From: Aspidiotus rigidus
Lineage: Eukaryota; Arthropoda; Insecta; Hemiptera; Diaspididae
Assembly: GCA_035079385.1 (NCBI GenBank)
Contig: JAVHKY010000059.1
Span: 310,001-374,000 of the forward strand
Length of the DNA stretch: 64,000 nucleotides
Direction: 5' to 3'
Within the stretch, counting starts at the first letter, position 1; each line of letters opens with the position of its first letter. The position numbers and the translations under genes are program-made. Below the pieces are notes generated by a model, which worked only from the letters and a program-made list of their open reading frames with translations, was not told the origin of the DNA and made no database searches. Shown one piece after another: positions 24,195 through 36,865 of this stretch.

Positions 24195-25553
24195 ACCTCT
24201 TTGTGACGTCATCACCTGGGACCTGCCTGTCACGTCATCAAATTAGTATCTTACTATTTCTTCTTTCTCTCTCTTTCTCTGACTTGATTCCAAGTCCAGC
24301 AGAAGCCTAGTATAATCTAGTACAGGTACATTGTATGCTAAGCCTATTAAAAATTTTAAGTTGAGTATAGCCTAATATTAGACAGGGTACCGCAGGCATA
24401 TGCTAGGGCTTATTCTGTCCACAAAATAAATTCATCTTGTTGCCCATGATTCTATACGGCAATCCCTTTTGATGTATCGAGCCTGACCACATTGTAAACA
24501 GGTTACTGAATTGCAGTTTTGAGTTTCTGGATACGGAATGGCTTTGCGACTGTGGATGGCGCCGCGGACTTGTGTTTTATCTAGCATTTGGAGGTATTGC
24601 GCTAGCTCTGGTACGGTTTTTCGTTGTCGCGTTTTTATCAGGGCTTTCATATTGTCCTGGATGCCACTACAGATCATTTCAATAAGTTGGCTATCTGTGA
24701 ACTTGATTGGAAAGGTCATGGTCATCAGAATCGCAAGTTTCTTATACACATGTTGAGGGACATTGAGTCCTGAGTGTAAATATCCAAGAACTTCTGCTAA
24801 TTTGTTGTGGAGGCTGACGTTTCCTTCAATTGTTGTCGACCATTCATCCCAGATATGTTCTACATTGGTTAGATTCTGGTACCGGCTTCCGACTTGGCTA
24901 CTTGTTTGGTCAGTCCATGAATAGATATTGGCAAGAGAATTGACTGTCGCTGCTTCCAAAGGTTTGTCCCCATTCTTAGTCTAGTGTGAGTCTAGAATAC
25001 TGTATGTCAAGGTAAACCAGCTTTCAAGGATTTATTCGCTCTGCTCATTCGCCTTTATACTTGGTTTAGTATAATAAGGCGACTTTACCAGACCAAGTCA
25101 AGGATTCCCTGCCAATTTTTTGGGGGGAAGAGGGAGGTTAACTCGGATTTGGACTTATGGATTTTCAATGGACAGCTGGAGTGCCGGTGAAAGACATTAA
25201 AAAAAGGAAAACCAGTCTCAAATTGCAAATTCTTGATAGCAACTATCAGTTTAAACCTCCTTGTGACGTCATCACCATCCGTCACATCCGCTTATGACGT
25301 CTCACCATTTGTGATGTTATTAGTTCGTGACGCCATCAGCTTGAACTTGCCTGTGACGTCATCAACATTCCTCTCTTTTGACAGAAACTAGTGTAATCTA
25401 GTAAGCCTACTTCAAGCCTAGTATAGTCTAGTAGCATATGCGTCTGCTACGACTGCAGAACTCCAACTTAGCCTAACATTTGTATAACTTATCACAGGGT
25501 TAGTATACTACGTTGTAAATCCAGTTTAGGCCTAATATAGCCTCGTATACATA
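24195..25553. repeat. Dispersed repeat with TGACGTCA motifs and CCTAGTATAGTCTAGTA motifs
   Basis: Two related segments (24195-24420 and 25250-25553) share TTGTGACGTCATCACC, then GTGACGTCATCAA or CACGTCATCAA, then a run of GCCTAGTATA.TCTAGTA phrases. Another related piece is at 30830-31160, immediately right of the satellite array, so the array sits inside this repeat. Near 25140-25215 and 31015-31150 both segments also share GCCGG(T)GAAAGACATT-like text; an inverted copy is at 55940-56050. Confidence 0.6.
24432..24995 (-). pseudogene. LTR-retrotransposon Gag remnant with a mutated zinc knuckle
   Basis: The reading frame encodes a helical Gag-like region (WDEWSTTIEGNVSLHNKLAE, LIEMICSGIQDNMKALIK, TVPELAQYLQML) and ends in a CX2CX4YX4C zinc knuckle, CLQCGQARYIKRDC, in which the usual His is Tyr. 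The frame is open upstream past 24959 to a TAG near 24975, and there is no ATG at its head, so it is a fragment. No Pol follows. It is flanked by two related copies of a TGACGTCATCA-containing repeat (24195-24420 and 25250-25450). Confidence 0.6.
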
Positions 25554-28500
25554 TGTAAGAACACTGTACCGTTCTCACAAATTTTCGTGTTGGTAGCGTC
25601 GCATCGGCACTCGCAGTCAATGTTGCGAGTTGCGAGTACATAAGCTACCGAGCTCTATTATGCCGATGCTTATCGATTTTGGTGGAACGTCGCCGGATAA
25701 TCAAGTGGCAGATATTTTTGATATTGATTATAGTAAGACCACCTCTAAATTATCTTAACGGCGTAAGAACAAGTTTGCTAGACAAACCGCTGAGCAAATC
25801 GATAAGCCGTTTACGCCATCTAGAGTTTGGGTGTCGGGAAAAACGGAATGCCTAAGTCAAGTCTTTGAACCTCTGAACTTGGGAAAACGATCAGCCTGGC
25901 ATTCTTCTCTGGTGGTGGGGTCCCTGAGGGGGGGGGGGATGTAAGAACGCTGTACCGTTCTCACGAATTTTCGTGTTGGTAGCGTCGCATCGGCACTCGC
26001 AGTCAATGTTGCGAGTTGCGAGTACATAAGCTACCGAGCTCTATTATGCCGATGCTTATCGATTTTGGTGGAACGTCGCCGGATAATCAAGTGGCAGATA
26101 TTTTTGATATTGATTATAGTAAGACCACCTCTAAATTATCTTAACGGCGTAAGAACAAGTTTGCTAGACAAACCGCTGAGCAAATCGATAAGCCGTTTAC
26201 GCCATCTAGAGTTTGGGTGTCGGGAAAAACGGAATGCCTAAGTCAAGTCTTTGAACCTCTGAACTTGGGAAAACGATCAGCCTGGCATTCTTCTCTGGTG
26301 GTGGGGTCCCCGAGGGGGGGGGGATGTAAGAACGCTGTACCGTTCTCACGAATTTTCGTGTTGGTAGCGTCGCATCGGCACTCGCAGTCAATGTTGCGAG
26401 TTGCGAGTACATAAGCTACCGAGCTCTATTATGCCGGTGCTTATCGATTTTGGTGGAACGTCGCCGGATAAATCAAGTGGCAGATATTTTTGATATTGAT
26501 TATAGTAAGACCACCTCTAAATTATCTTAACGGCGTAAGAACAAGTTTGCTAGACAAACCGCTGAGCAAATCGATAAGCCGTTTACGCCATCTAGAGTTT
26601 GGGTGTCGGGAAAAACGGAATGCCTAAGTCAAGTCTTTGAACCTCTGAACTTGGGAAAACGATCAGCCTGGCATTCTTCTCTGGTGGTGGGGTCCCTGAG
26701 GGGGGGGGGATGTAAGAACGCTGTACCGTTCTCACGAATTTTCGTGTTGGTAGCGTCGCATCGGCACTCGCAGTCAATGTTGCGAGTTGCGAGTACATAA
26801 GCTACCGAGCTCTATTATGCCGATGCTTATCGATTTTGGTGGAACGTCGCCGGATAATCAAGTGGCAGATATTTTTGATATTGATTATAGTAAGACCACC
26901 TCTAAATTATCTTAACGGCGTAAGAACAAGTTTGCTAGACAAACCGCTGAGCAAATCGATAAGCCGTTTACGCCATCTAGAGTTTGGGTGTCGGGAAAAA
27001 CGGAATGCCTAAGTCAAGTCTTTGAACCTCTGAACTTGGGAAAACGATCAGCCTGGCATTCTTCTCTGGTGGTGGGGTCCCCGAGGGGGGGGGATGTAAG
27101 AACGCTGTACCGTTCTCACGAATTTTCGTGTTGGTAGCGTCGCATCGGCACTCGCAGTCAATGTTGCGAGTTGCGAGTACATAAGCTACCGAGCTCTATT
27201 ATGCCGGTGCTTATCGATTTTGGTGGAACGTCGCCGGATAAATCAAGTGGCAGATATTTTTGATATTGATTATAGTAAGACCACCTCTAAATTATCTTAA
27301 CGGCGTAAGAACAAGTTTGCTAGACAAACCGCTGAGCAAATCGATAAGCCGTTTACGCCATCTAGAGTTTGGGTGTCGGGAAAAACGGAATGCCTAAGTC
27401 AAGTCTTTGAACCTCTGAACTTGGGAAAACGATCAGCCTGGCATTCTTCTCTGGTGGTGGGGTCCCCGAGGGGGGGGGGGGATGTAAGAACGCTGTACCG
27501 TTCTCACGAATTTTCGTGTTGGTAGCGTCGCATTGGCACTCGCAGTCAATGTTGCGAGTTGCGAGTACATAAGCTACCCAGCTCTATTATGCCGGTGCTT
27601 ATCGATTTTGGTGGAACGTCGCCGGATAAATCAAGTGGCAGATATTTTTGATATTGATTATAGTAAGACCACCTCTAAATTATCTTAACGGCGTAAGAAC
27701 AAGTTTGCTAGACAAAACGCTGAGCAAATCGATAAGCCGTTTACGCCATCTAGAGTTTGGGTGTCGGGAAAAACGGAATGCCTAAGTCAAGTCTTTGAAC
27801 CTCTGAACTTGGGAAAACGATCAGCCTGGCATTCTTCTCTGGTGGTGGGGTCCCTGAGGGGGGGGGGATGTAAGAACGCTGTACCGTTCTCACGAATTTT
27901 CGTGTTGGTAGCGTCGCATCGGCACTCGCAGTCAATGTTGCGAGTTGCGAGTACATAAGCTACCGAGCTCTATTATGCCGATGCTTATCGATTTTGGTGG
28001 AACGTCGCCGGATAATCAAGTGGCAGATATTTTTGATATTGATTATAGTAAGACCACCTCTAAATTATCTTAACGGCGTAAGAACAAGTTTGCTAGACAA
28101 ACCGCTGAGCAAATCGATAAGCCGTTTACGCCATCTAGAGTTTGGGTGTCGGGAAAAACGGAATGCCTAAGTCAAGTCTTTGAACCTCTGAACTTGGGAA
28201 AACGATCAGCCTGGCATTCTTCTCTGGTGGTGGGGTCCCCGAGGGGGGGGGATGTAAGAACGCTGTACCGTTCTCACGAATTTTCGTGTTGGTAGCGTCG
28301 CATCGGCACTCGCAGTCAATGTTGCGAGTTGCGAGTACATAAGCTACCGAGCTCTATTATGCCGGTGCTTATCGATTTTGGTGGAACGTCGCCGGATAAA
28401 TCAAGTGGCAGATATTTTTGATATTGATTATAGTAAGACCACCTCTAAATTATCTTAACGGCATAAGAACAAGTTTGCTAGACAAACCGCTGAGCAAATC

Positions 28501-30806
28501 GATAAGCCGTTTACGCCATCTAGAGTTTGGGTGTCGGGAAAAACGGAATGCCTAAGTCAAGTCTTTGAACCTCTGAACTTGGGAAAACGATCAGCCTGGC
28601 ATTCTTCTCTGGCGGTGGGGTCCCCGAGGGGGGGGGGGATGTAAGAACGCTGTACCGTTCTCACGAATTTTCGTGTTGGTAGCGTCGCATCGGCACTCGC
28701 AGTCAATGTTGCGAGTTGCGAGTACATAAGCTACCGAGCTCTATTATGCCGATGCTTATCGATTTTGGTGGAACGTCGCCGGATAATCAAGTGGCAGATA
28801 TTTTTGATATTGATTATAGTAAGACCACCTCTAAATTATCTTAACGGCGTAAGAACAAGTTTGCTAGACAAACCGCTGAGCAAATCGATAAGCCGTTTAC
28901 GCCATCTAGAGTTTGGGTGTCGGGAAAAACGGAATGCCTAAGTCAAGTCTTTGAACCTCTGAACTTGGGAAAACGATCAGCCTGGCATTCTTCTCTGGTG
29001 GTGGGGTCCCTGAGGGGGGGGGGATGTAAGAACGCTGTACCGTTCTCACGAATTTTCGTGTTGGTAGCGTCGCATCGGCACTCGCAGTCAATGTTGCGAG
29101 TTGCGAGTACATAAGCTACCGAGCTCTATTATGCCGATGCTTATCGATTTTGGTGGAACGTCGCCGGATAATCAAGTGGCAGATATTTTTGATATTGATT
29201 ATAGTAAGACCACCTCTAAATTATCTTAACGGCGTAAGAACAAGTTTGCTAGACAAACCGCTGAGCAAATCGATAAGCCGTTTACGCCATCTAGAGTTTG
29301 GGTGTCGGGAAAAACGGAATGCCTAAGTCAAGTCTTTGAACCTCTGAACTTGGGAAAACGATCAGCCTGGCATTCTTCTCTGGTGGTGGGGTCCCCGAGG
29401 GGGGGGGGATGTAAGAACGCTGTACCGTTCTCACGAATTTTCGTGTTGGTAGCGTCGCATCGGCACTCGCAGTCAATGTTGCGAGTTGCGAGTACATAAG
29501 CTACCGAGCTCTATTATGCCGGTGCTTATCGATTTTGGTGGAACGTCGCCGGATAAATCAAGTGGCAGATATTTTTGATATTGATTATAGTAAGACCACC
29601 TCTAAATTATCTTAACGGCGTAAGAACAAGTTTGCTAGACAAACCGCTGAGCAAATCGATAAGCCGTTTACGCCATCTAGAGTTTGGGTGTCGGGAAAAA
29701 CGGAATGCCTAAGTCAAGTCTTTGAACCTCTGAACTTGGGAAAACGATCAGCCTGGCATTCTTCTCTGGTGGTGGGGTCCCTGAGGGGGGGGGATGTAAG
29801 AACGCTGTACCGTTCTCACGAATTTTCGTGTTGGTAGCGTCGCATCGGCACTCGCAGTCAATGTTGCGAGTTGCGAGTACATAAGCTACCGAGCTCTATT
29901 ATGCCGATGCTTATCGATTTTGGTGGAACGTCGCCGGATAATCAAGTGGCAGATATTTTTGATATTGATTATAGTAAGACCACCTCTAAATTATCTTAAC
30001 GGCGTAAGAACAAGTTTGCTAGACAAACCGCTGAGCAAATCGATAAGCCGTTTACGCCATCTAGAGTTTGGGTGTCGGGAAAAACGGAATGCCTAAGTCA
30101 AGTCTTTGAACCTCTGAACTTGGGAAAACGATCAGCCTGGCATTCTTCTCTGGTGGTGGGGTCCCCGAGGGGGGGGGATGTAAGAACGCTGTACCGTTCT
30201 CACGAATTTTCGTGTTGGTAGCGTCGCATCGGCACTCGCAGTCAATGTTGCGAGTTGCGAGTACATAAGCTACCGAGCTCTATTATGCCGGTGCTTATCG
30301 ATTTTGGTGGAACGTCGCCGGATAAATCAAGTGGCAGATATTTTTGATATTGATTATAGTAAGACCACCTCTAAATTATCTTAACGGCGTAAGAACAAGT
30401 TTGCTAGACAAACCGCTGAGCAAATCGATAAGCCGTTTACGCCATCTAGAGTTTGGGTGTCGGGAAAAACGGAATGCCTAAGTCAAGTCTTTGAACCTCT
30501 GAACTTGGGAAAACGATCAGCCTGGCATTCTTCTCTGGTGGTGGGGTCCCTGAGGGGGGGGGGGATGTAAGAACGCTGTACCGTTCTCACGAATTTTCGT
30601 GTTGGTAGCGTCGCATTGGCACTCGCAGTCAATGTTGCGAGTTGCGAGTACATAAGCTACCGAGCTCTATTATGCCGATGCTTATCGATTTTGGTGGAAC
30701 GTCGCCGGATAATCAAGTGGCAGATATTTTTGATATTGATTATAGTAAGACCACCTCTAAATTATCTTAACGGCGTAAGAACAAGTTTGCTAGACAAACC
30801 GCTGAG
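25554..30806. repeat. Satellite array: 13 complete units of 384-388 bp plus one truncated unit
   Basis: Units start with GTAAGAACGCTGTACCGTTC at 25554, 25941, 26326, 26712, 27096, 27484, 27870, 28254, 28641, 29026, 29411, 29796 and 30180, with a final 240-bp partial unit at 30567-30806. Length differences come mostly from a G-run at each unit's end. Two variants differ at GCCGATGCTT/ATAATC (A) and GCCGGTGCTT/ATAAATC (B). Their order is A A B A B B A B A A B A B A. Each unit contains the palindrome CACGAATTTTCGTG and an 11-bp inverted pair CTTATCGATTT / AAATCGATAAG. Overlapping 65- and 68-codon ORFs on the two strands are by-products of repetition, lack an ATG start and are not genes. Confidence 0.97.
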
Positions 30807-33800
30807 TCTTACACATATATGATGAGCTCTAGTAGACCTAGTATCGGGCTATGATAGTCTAGTATACTGTATGCTAAGCTCAGTTTAAGTCTAATATATG
30901 CTAGTATTAGTGCAGCCTAGCAAGGGTATATGCTGGGCCTAGTATGAAGCTACAAGTAGTATAACCCAATTAAGCCTAGTTGAAAGCTAGCACTGTATGC
31001 TGGCACTGTGAAACTCGAATTTGGCCTTGTAGATGTTTGGATCGGATGGATGGTTCGTCAACAGGGAGGGGGGCGTGGCAAATCGGCCCCGCGGATTTCC
31101 AATAGTGAGCTGGGGTGCCGGTAAAGACATTGAAAAGGTAGAAAAATAAAATGCAGAAACTTGCTTCATGAAAAGTGTCAGCTGATGAATTCGAAGTTGA
31201 AATCCGAAATGACTTCATCGCTAATGACAAAGGATTTTTTAATTTCAAAAAGAAGCAGTTGGGGAAACTGGAGATTTATGGAGAGTACTTCCAAGGTCAG
31301 GAACACAGAATCTATTCCTCTTTACCATTAATTGTGATGATCGTTTCTTCGGTACAGACGACGAATTCTTAATTGATTAAGCTATTAAAAGTTCGTTGGT
31401 CCTTGCGATTAGTTCTCTGATTCAATCTTCTTCATCAGAAGCCTGAGAAGAACTTTTTATGGCGACCAAATAATAAATCTTGTAAAAAAAAAAGGTGATT
31501 GAAGAAGAGCCATCTAGAACAATATCTTTATGTATCGTGAAAGTGTGAAACGGTATTCATTAGACACTGACTACGTTCGAGCCGCGACTTAGAGGGATCC
31601 AAATTCGAAAAAGTATAAATGGTTACCTCATTTATAAACAGAACGCGCGATTCTCAGTTTACAGCATTCCGTAATCTTCCAATTATTCGGTCAAAAAGAA
31701 CAAATTTTACGTGTCGTGTACTTTGCCTTTGCAACGGCTGAAATAAATGTAAATTGTAAACATCGGGCCGGATTTAATCGCGCACGTAATACGAGTAAAT
31801 TGAGAAGTTTTCGGAAAGTTTAGATTGGAGTCGAGAATTATTCAAAGATCGAATCATGAATTATGATATCGTGCTCAAGTTCTTCGTAGATAAGAATAGT
31901 CGGCGTTTTCCTGGGGCGGAAAAGATTACAAGTTTTGACACTTCTGATTGCGTGATTAGGAAGTATTAAATAGACATTTTCTCTATCTCGTGAGGCTTAC
32001 GAGTACAAATTTCTCGGTAATTTGAATTTCGTAACGAATTCTCCTTCTACTCACACACTTCATCCCGAATTCGTTCATTATCCAACCAAGACGTGCACAA
32101 AGGAAGGAATACCCCCGAACTTGAGATTTCTTATCCGTCTTCGCTATACACGTCGTCGTGAATTAGGGATTTATGAGCTCGCTCTCGACTCTCTCCCTCT
32201 CTCTCTCTTATTTTGGGGTCATATAGCTTAACCACTTGTTATTTAACTTAATACGCCCTATACAAGGGTGCAGGTCTTTTTTCCGCGCATTATAAAGCTA
32301 ACAATTGACAAAAGCGAAAAAAAATCTCACGTTTTTTGAATCTTAAATTAGTATATAAGCTCTAAGTCTATTTCGTCAGCTTAAGCCATCTGCTTTTCCA
32401 CGCACTCTTCGAGTAATCGAGCAACCCGTACACGCAATTCAACTTCAATTTTACTTACCGCTCTCTACGTAAAATATAGGTGTTCGTCAATCTCGTGAAT
32501 GTAATTCGCACCGCTGGCTATTTTAATCAACTTTTAAGGTCTACCTAAATGTGTTTTTAAAGAGGGTACCGCATAGGTATTCACTGCGTTTCATTTTTTT
32601 TTTTTTCAATCCGCGCGCACCTTTTCACCATCTTTATCAGCTCGCCGTTACGTTTTTCCCTCCGATTCGGGTACGGGTCTGAATCGTTTTTCTTTCTTTT
32701 TTTTTTTTTTGGTACTCGTTTTGTTTAATTATTCCGAATAAGAACTTTTCAATTCTGGTAAAATGTTTTCGATTTCGCGTGTGTAGCTCTTATATTTTTC
32801 TTCCCTTTCTTTTTTTTTTTCGTTCCGTCCTCATCACAATGATACTTATTAAATCTACGCCACGGTACATTTATTTTTCGTTTTTTGAGCGACGCTCTCG
32901 ATCACGACCCTTCACATTTACTTTTTTGATCTGATAAAGTACAGCACGTGACGTCGGCTAGAGAGAGAGCGAAAAAATCGTGCTAATTCCGTTATTAGGT
33001 TGGATTAACGCGAGCTGGAAGCTGGTCATGGGCGGTGAGTATTAAAAAGCATAATGATTTTTTCCCCGATGTACTCGTATGGAGTTATTGTTGCTGTGTT
33101 AAAACACCCTAACGTATAAGTACTCCGACGTCGGATGGAGATGGTAGATACACTGTTTATTTTCAATTTGAAAAGTAATATCGATTTAGCGGATTTATAG
33201 CGTACAAGAATTAGTTTGAAAAAAAAAAAAAAAAATCCTATCTCACACCGAATGGCATCGGCAACACGCTCGAAGGAGACACCGACGATCTATTTTTTCC
33301 AGATGATCGCGCCCCCATTGTTGCGGGTGAAAGCTGCGGCACGTATTTTTTCGCGAGGACAAACAGTAGTGAAAACCGCACCTTATACATATTCAAATTG
33401 GAATACTAATTAAAATTAAATGCTATACGTCGTCGAGAATGAGAATGAAAACATATGCGTTTTTCAAGAAACGTGGCTGATGTGTCTGTCGCTTATTACT
33501 CTTCTCGTATATAGGCTTTTCTAAGCTAAAACACGTTTCAAAGCTTATGTAAATTTATTTCCCAGCTAATGCGATAATTAAGGTCGAGTTAGATCTTTTT
33601 ATTTCGATTCGTTTTCCCGTTTCTTTTTTTTCCCCTCTCCGCTAATCCCGTTAGGTTATCCTATCTTCTATGCGAGACGCGATCTCAATGATGACACAAT
33701 AACAACAATAACGTTTCACGCTAAATTGGCTGATAAAATAACGTTTGCCGATGCCATAATCTTCAAATAAATAAATGGAAGAGAGCGAGCGGAATGAGAA

Positions 33801-34360
33801 CGCGAGCAATAGACGATGGAATACTACCGAGGGAAATGGTGAAACGAAATTTCGAATCATGTCTGTTTTTAAGTAGTGTCAACTAATTTAGGTCTCGAGA
33901 ATGACGTTGGATTACATCTTTCTTATGCTACTAAAATATAGTTTTCTTAACCTATTCCTGTAACTTCTCCTCATCATAAATATTGATACTTCTAGTTATG
34001 CTTCGAAAGCTCATACTAGCTGTCTCTTGTAAGTTGTTCTATGACTTCGTATCTCCTTTTTTGCCTCCCTACGAGTAATCTAACTATCTTTATTACATGG
34101 GTAGGAAAGTTGTAAATACGTGCTCGATGCAAAGTTTCTTTGCTAATTTCAATTTTATCACTATTTTCTCTTGTATGGTCATTTTCTGTGACGTAATTGA
34201 GGAACGATCTGTCCATCGTATTCTATTTTTTTATTAATTTTGTAATTCTTGGCTAAGATGTTGCTCGCAAATATTACTAATCGATTGAATGGGACATTGA
34301 ACAGTTTACTGTTGTTTGAGGTAAAGACGTTATGGGTTGACGACGACCGAAAAGTGTGTA
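30807..34360. other. Repeat remnant, then AT-rich DNA without recognisable genes
   Basis: 30807-31160 continues the dispersed repeat that brackets the satellite. Near 31380-31460, on the minus strand, the text TCTGATGAAGAAGATTGAAT followed by ACCAACGAACTTTTAATAGC resembles the 3' ends of Penelope-like elements; this is a weak match. From 31500 to 34360 I see only AT-rich sequence with pyrimidine runs and no supported gene. It includes one copy of a duplicated segment (33515-33860). Confidence 0.45.
33515..33860. repeat. Copy 1 of a ~340 bp duplicated segment (partner at 43421-43775)
   Basis: It begins near ACACGTTTCAAAGC and ends near CGAGGGAAA.GG. A core of about 115 bp, starting at CGAGACGCGATCTCAATGAT and ending at GAGAGCGAGCGGAAT, is almost identical to the partner, while the flanks differ at many positions. 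No coding frame is shared, and neither inverted ends nor an A-tail is visible. Confidence 0.85.
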
Positions 34361-35037
34361 CGTCTTAAAATCTAATAGTGTACGCAAATTAGAGCAATAT
34401 TGAAAAAAAAAAAAAAAAACATTTTGTTGGAACAAACGTTTCTGTGCTGGAAATGGTTCAGGATGTGGTCGTGAACAACATACTAAAAGAGCTTCTTCTT
34501 TCATGGACGTTCGAACCCCCCAAAAATTAGTTTTTCGTCTACATCGCCCGAAATTGAAATTTTATTGAAAAATGTTTCAAACAAAAGTTGTTCCTCGTTA
34601 AATTTTATACCAAATAACGTATTCAACTTTCAGCTTATACCAATTACCGCCTTTGCGAAGGCCGTTCAAAGGAGTCCCAAAATCAATTTTTCCATATAGT
34701 ATCTCACGAAATTTTATTAAAAAATGTTTCAAACAAAAGTTGTTCCTCTTTAAATTTGCTATACAATTATTTGTTCAGCCTTCAGGAGGTTCTTTTTTTA
34801 TAGGGGTTTAAACTCCCCCAAGATTTAGTCTTTTGCTTATATCTTGTCTAATTGTAATTTTATTAAAAAATGTTTCAAATAAAAGTTGTTCCTCGTTAAA
34901 TTTCATACCAAATAACGTATTCAATGTTCAGCCAAAGTCAATTAGTGCCCCGGCAGAGCCTGCAAAGGCTGTTCAAAAGAGGACCAAAATCAGTTTTTCC
35001 ATATAGTAACTCATAAAATTGAAATTTTATTAACCAA

Positions 35038-35999
35038 CTAGCGGTTGGCGACGCGCCTCCGGCGCGCCTGACCGCTAGCTGTGTGTTGAGTAGATATCTG
35101 TGTTTTATAGGTATCTGTATCTTATAGGTATGTGTGTTTTGTAGGTATCTTGGAATTCAGATGAATTTTTAAAAAAGAAACAGTGGAAAGAGTTTTGCAA
35201 AATTCACAACTATTCAGTTCAAAAATAAGAAAATAGACACCAAAAACTGCGACTATACTTATAAAAATATATCAAAGTTCCGAGTCGCACAAAAATAAAA
35301 TCACCAAATTAAATTTTTTACACACTAATTCACTTGAGAGCTGACTTAACGCGTGAAGCCTGTATTCATCGCAGCAGAATACAGACAAATCCATTGACAT
35401 TTTGCCAGTCCCTAAGAAAACACACGGACAACAGGTAAAAAAAAGGGTAATTTCCGCTAGCCCATACGCAGTGCGCACCGTGTCTAGACATTGGTTCTCG
35501 TATGAGATACCGGATGTAAAATCCTTTATGTAGGTGTTTTTAAAACTGTGAATAAAATAACTTGCTTAGTATGGAAGTACAGCGAATACTGTAGTCACAA
35601 AATTTCCTCCTAAAAATCTGGAACTGGGCTCATTCGAAAGGAAATTACAGGGGCTACAATTTTTGTTCTCTTCAATTTTTCATAAAAATGAGTTATACTC
35701 GAGTTATCACAATAATTCAATTCTCGAAACTGCGCCACTCAACGCGCGTAGGTCTAACGTACATGGCAAGCTACACGACCACGTTTTTTTATATTGAAAA
35801 AAGTCATTGTTTTCGCCCTTTTTTGAAATTACTCAGCACCTCCCCGTCAAATTTTTATTTTTATGAGTCTATGTGCTGCTCTGGGATGAGGACAATATAT
35901 CCTGAAAGTTTGAAAGCGATCGGCCCAGTAGTTCTCGAGTTATAAACGGACAGGACGACAGACAGACAGACGGACAAACTTTCTGCTTTATATATTAGA
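35038..35999 (-). mobile_element. Non-autonomous Helitron-like element inserted in the foldback left arm
   Basis: On the minus strand it starts TCTAATATATAAAGCAGAAA and ends CCAACCGCTAG, that is 5'-TC and CTAG-3', with GC-rich hairpins next to the 3' end (stem CGCGCC/GGCGCG at 35052-35066, and an outer 8-bp pair CTAGCGGT/ACCGCTAG at 35038-35078). It sits between A and T with no target duplication. The uninterrupted host text ACCAATGTTTCAAAC is visible in the sister repeat unit near 36305-36325. It carries a (CAGA)n-rich segment at 35955-35975. There is no Rep/helicase ORF; minor ORFs here are not supported. Confidence 0.8.
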
Positions 36000-36865
36000 T
36001 GTTTCAAACAGAAGTTGTTCCTCGTTAAATTTGTTATGCAATGATTTGTTCAGCCTTCAAGAGATTCTTTTTTTATAGGGGTTTAAACCCCCCCAAGATT
36101 TGGTCTTCTGCTTATATCTTGTCTAATTAATTTTATTAAAAAATATTTCAAATAAAAATTATTCCTCGTTAAATTCCCTACCAAACAAGGTATTCAATGT
36201 TCGACCAAAGTCAATTAGTGCCCCGGCACAGCCTGCAAAGGCTGTTCAAAAGAAGACCAAAATCAGTATTTCCATATAGTATCTCATAAAATTGAAATTT
36301 TATTAACCAATGTTTCAAACAGAAGTTGTTCCTCGTTAAATTTGCTATGCAATGATTTGTTCAGCCTTCAGGAGGTTCTTTTTTTATAGGAGTTTAACCC
36401 CCCCCCCCCAGATTTGGTCTTTTGCTTATATCTTGTCTAATTAATTATATTAAAAATATTTCAAATAAAAATTTTTCCTCGTTAAATGCCGTACCAAACA
36501 AGGTATTCAATGTTCAGCCAAAGTCAATTCAAAAGAGGACCAAAATCAGTTTTTCCATATATTTCCCAAAATTGAAATTTTATGAAAAAATGTTTCAAAT
36601 AAATGTCTTTCCTCGTTGAATTTTCTACCAAATGAGCTATTCAGCTTTCTGGATAGAGTAATTAGTCTATGAAAAAAGTGTCATTGCCCTGTCTCTCTCG
36701 AAGACCGCACAATTGATATATTTTTTGACAGTAGAAAAATGTTAGGTAGCAAGGTGACGATAGTCCTCATGAACTTGGAAACAAATTGATAATGCTTGCC
36801 CATACCTTTTTTTTTGTTCATTATTCATCTATCTTTTTTTTTTGTTTTCTTCTTTTTTTTTCATA

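Noticed and set aside
26206..29499. Identical 65- and 68-codon ORFs on both strands, repeated five times in the satellite
   Set aside because: They come from the repeat unit itself, overlap on opposite strands, cross the variable G-run, and have no ATG start; not a gene family.
31380..31460. Hammerhead ribozyme of a Penelope-like element on the minus strand
   Set aside because: CTGATGA is present but the GAAA strand and stems II/III could not be found.
34016..34216. 66-codon minus-strand ORF as a LINE fragment
   Set aside because: Slight resemblance to a reverse-transcriptase thumb, but no conserved box could be placed.
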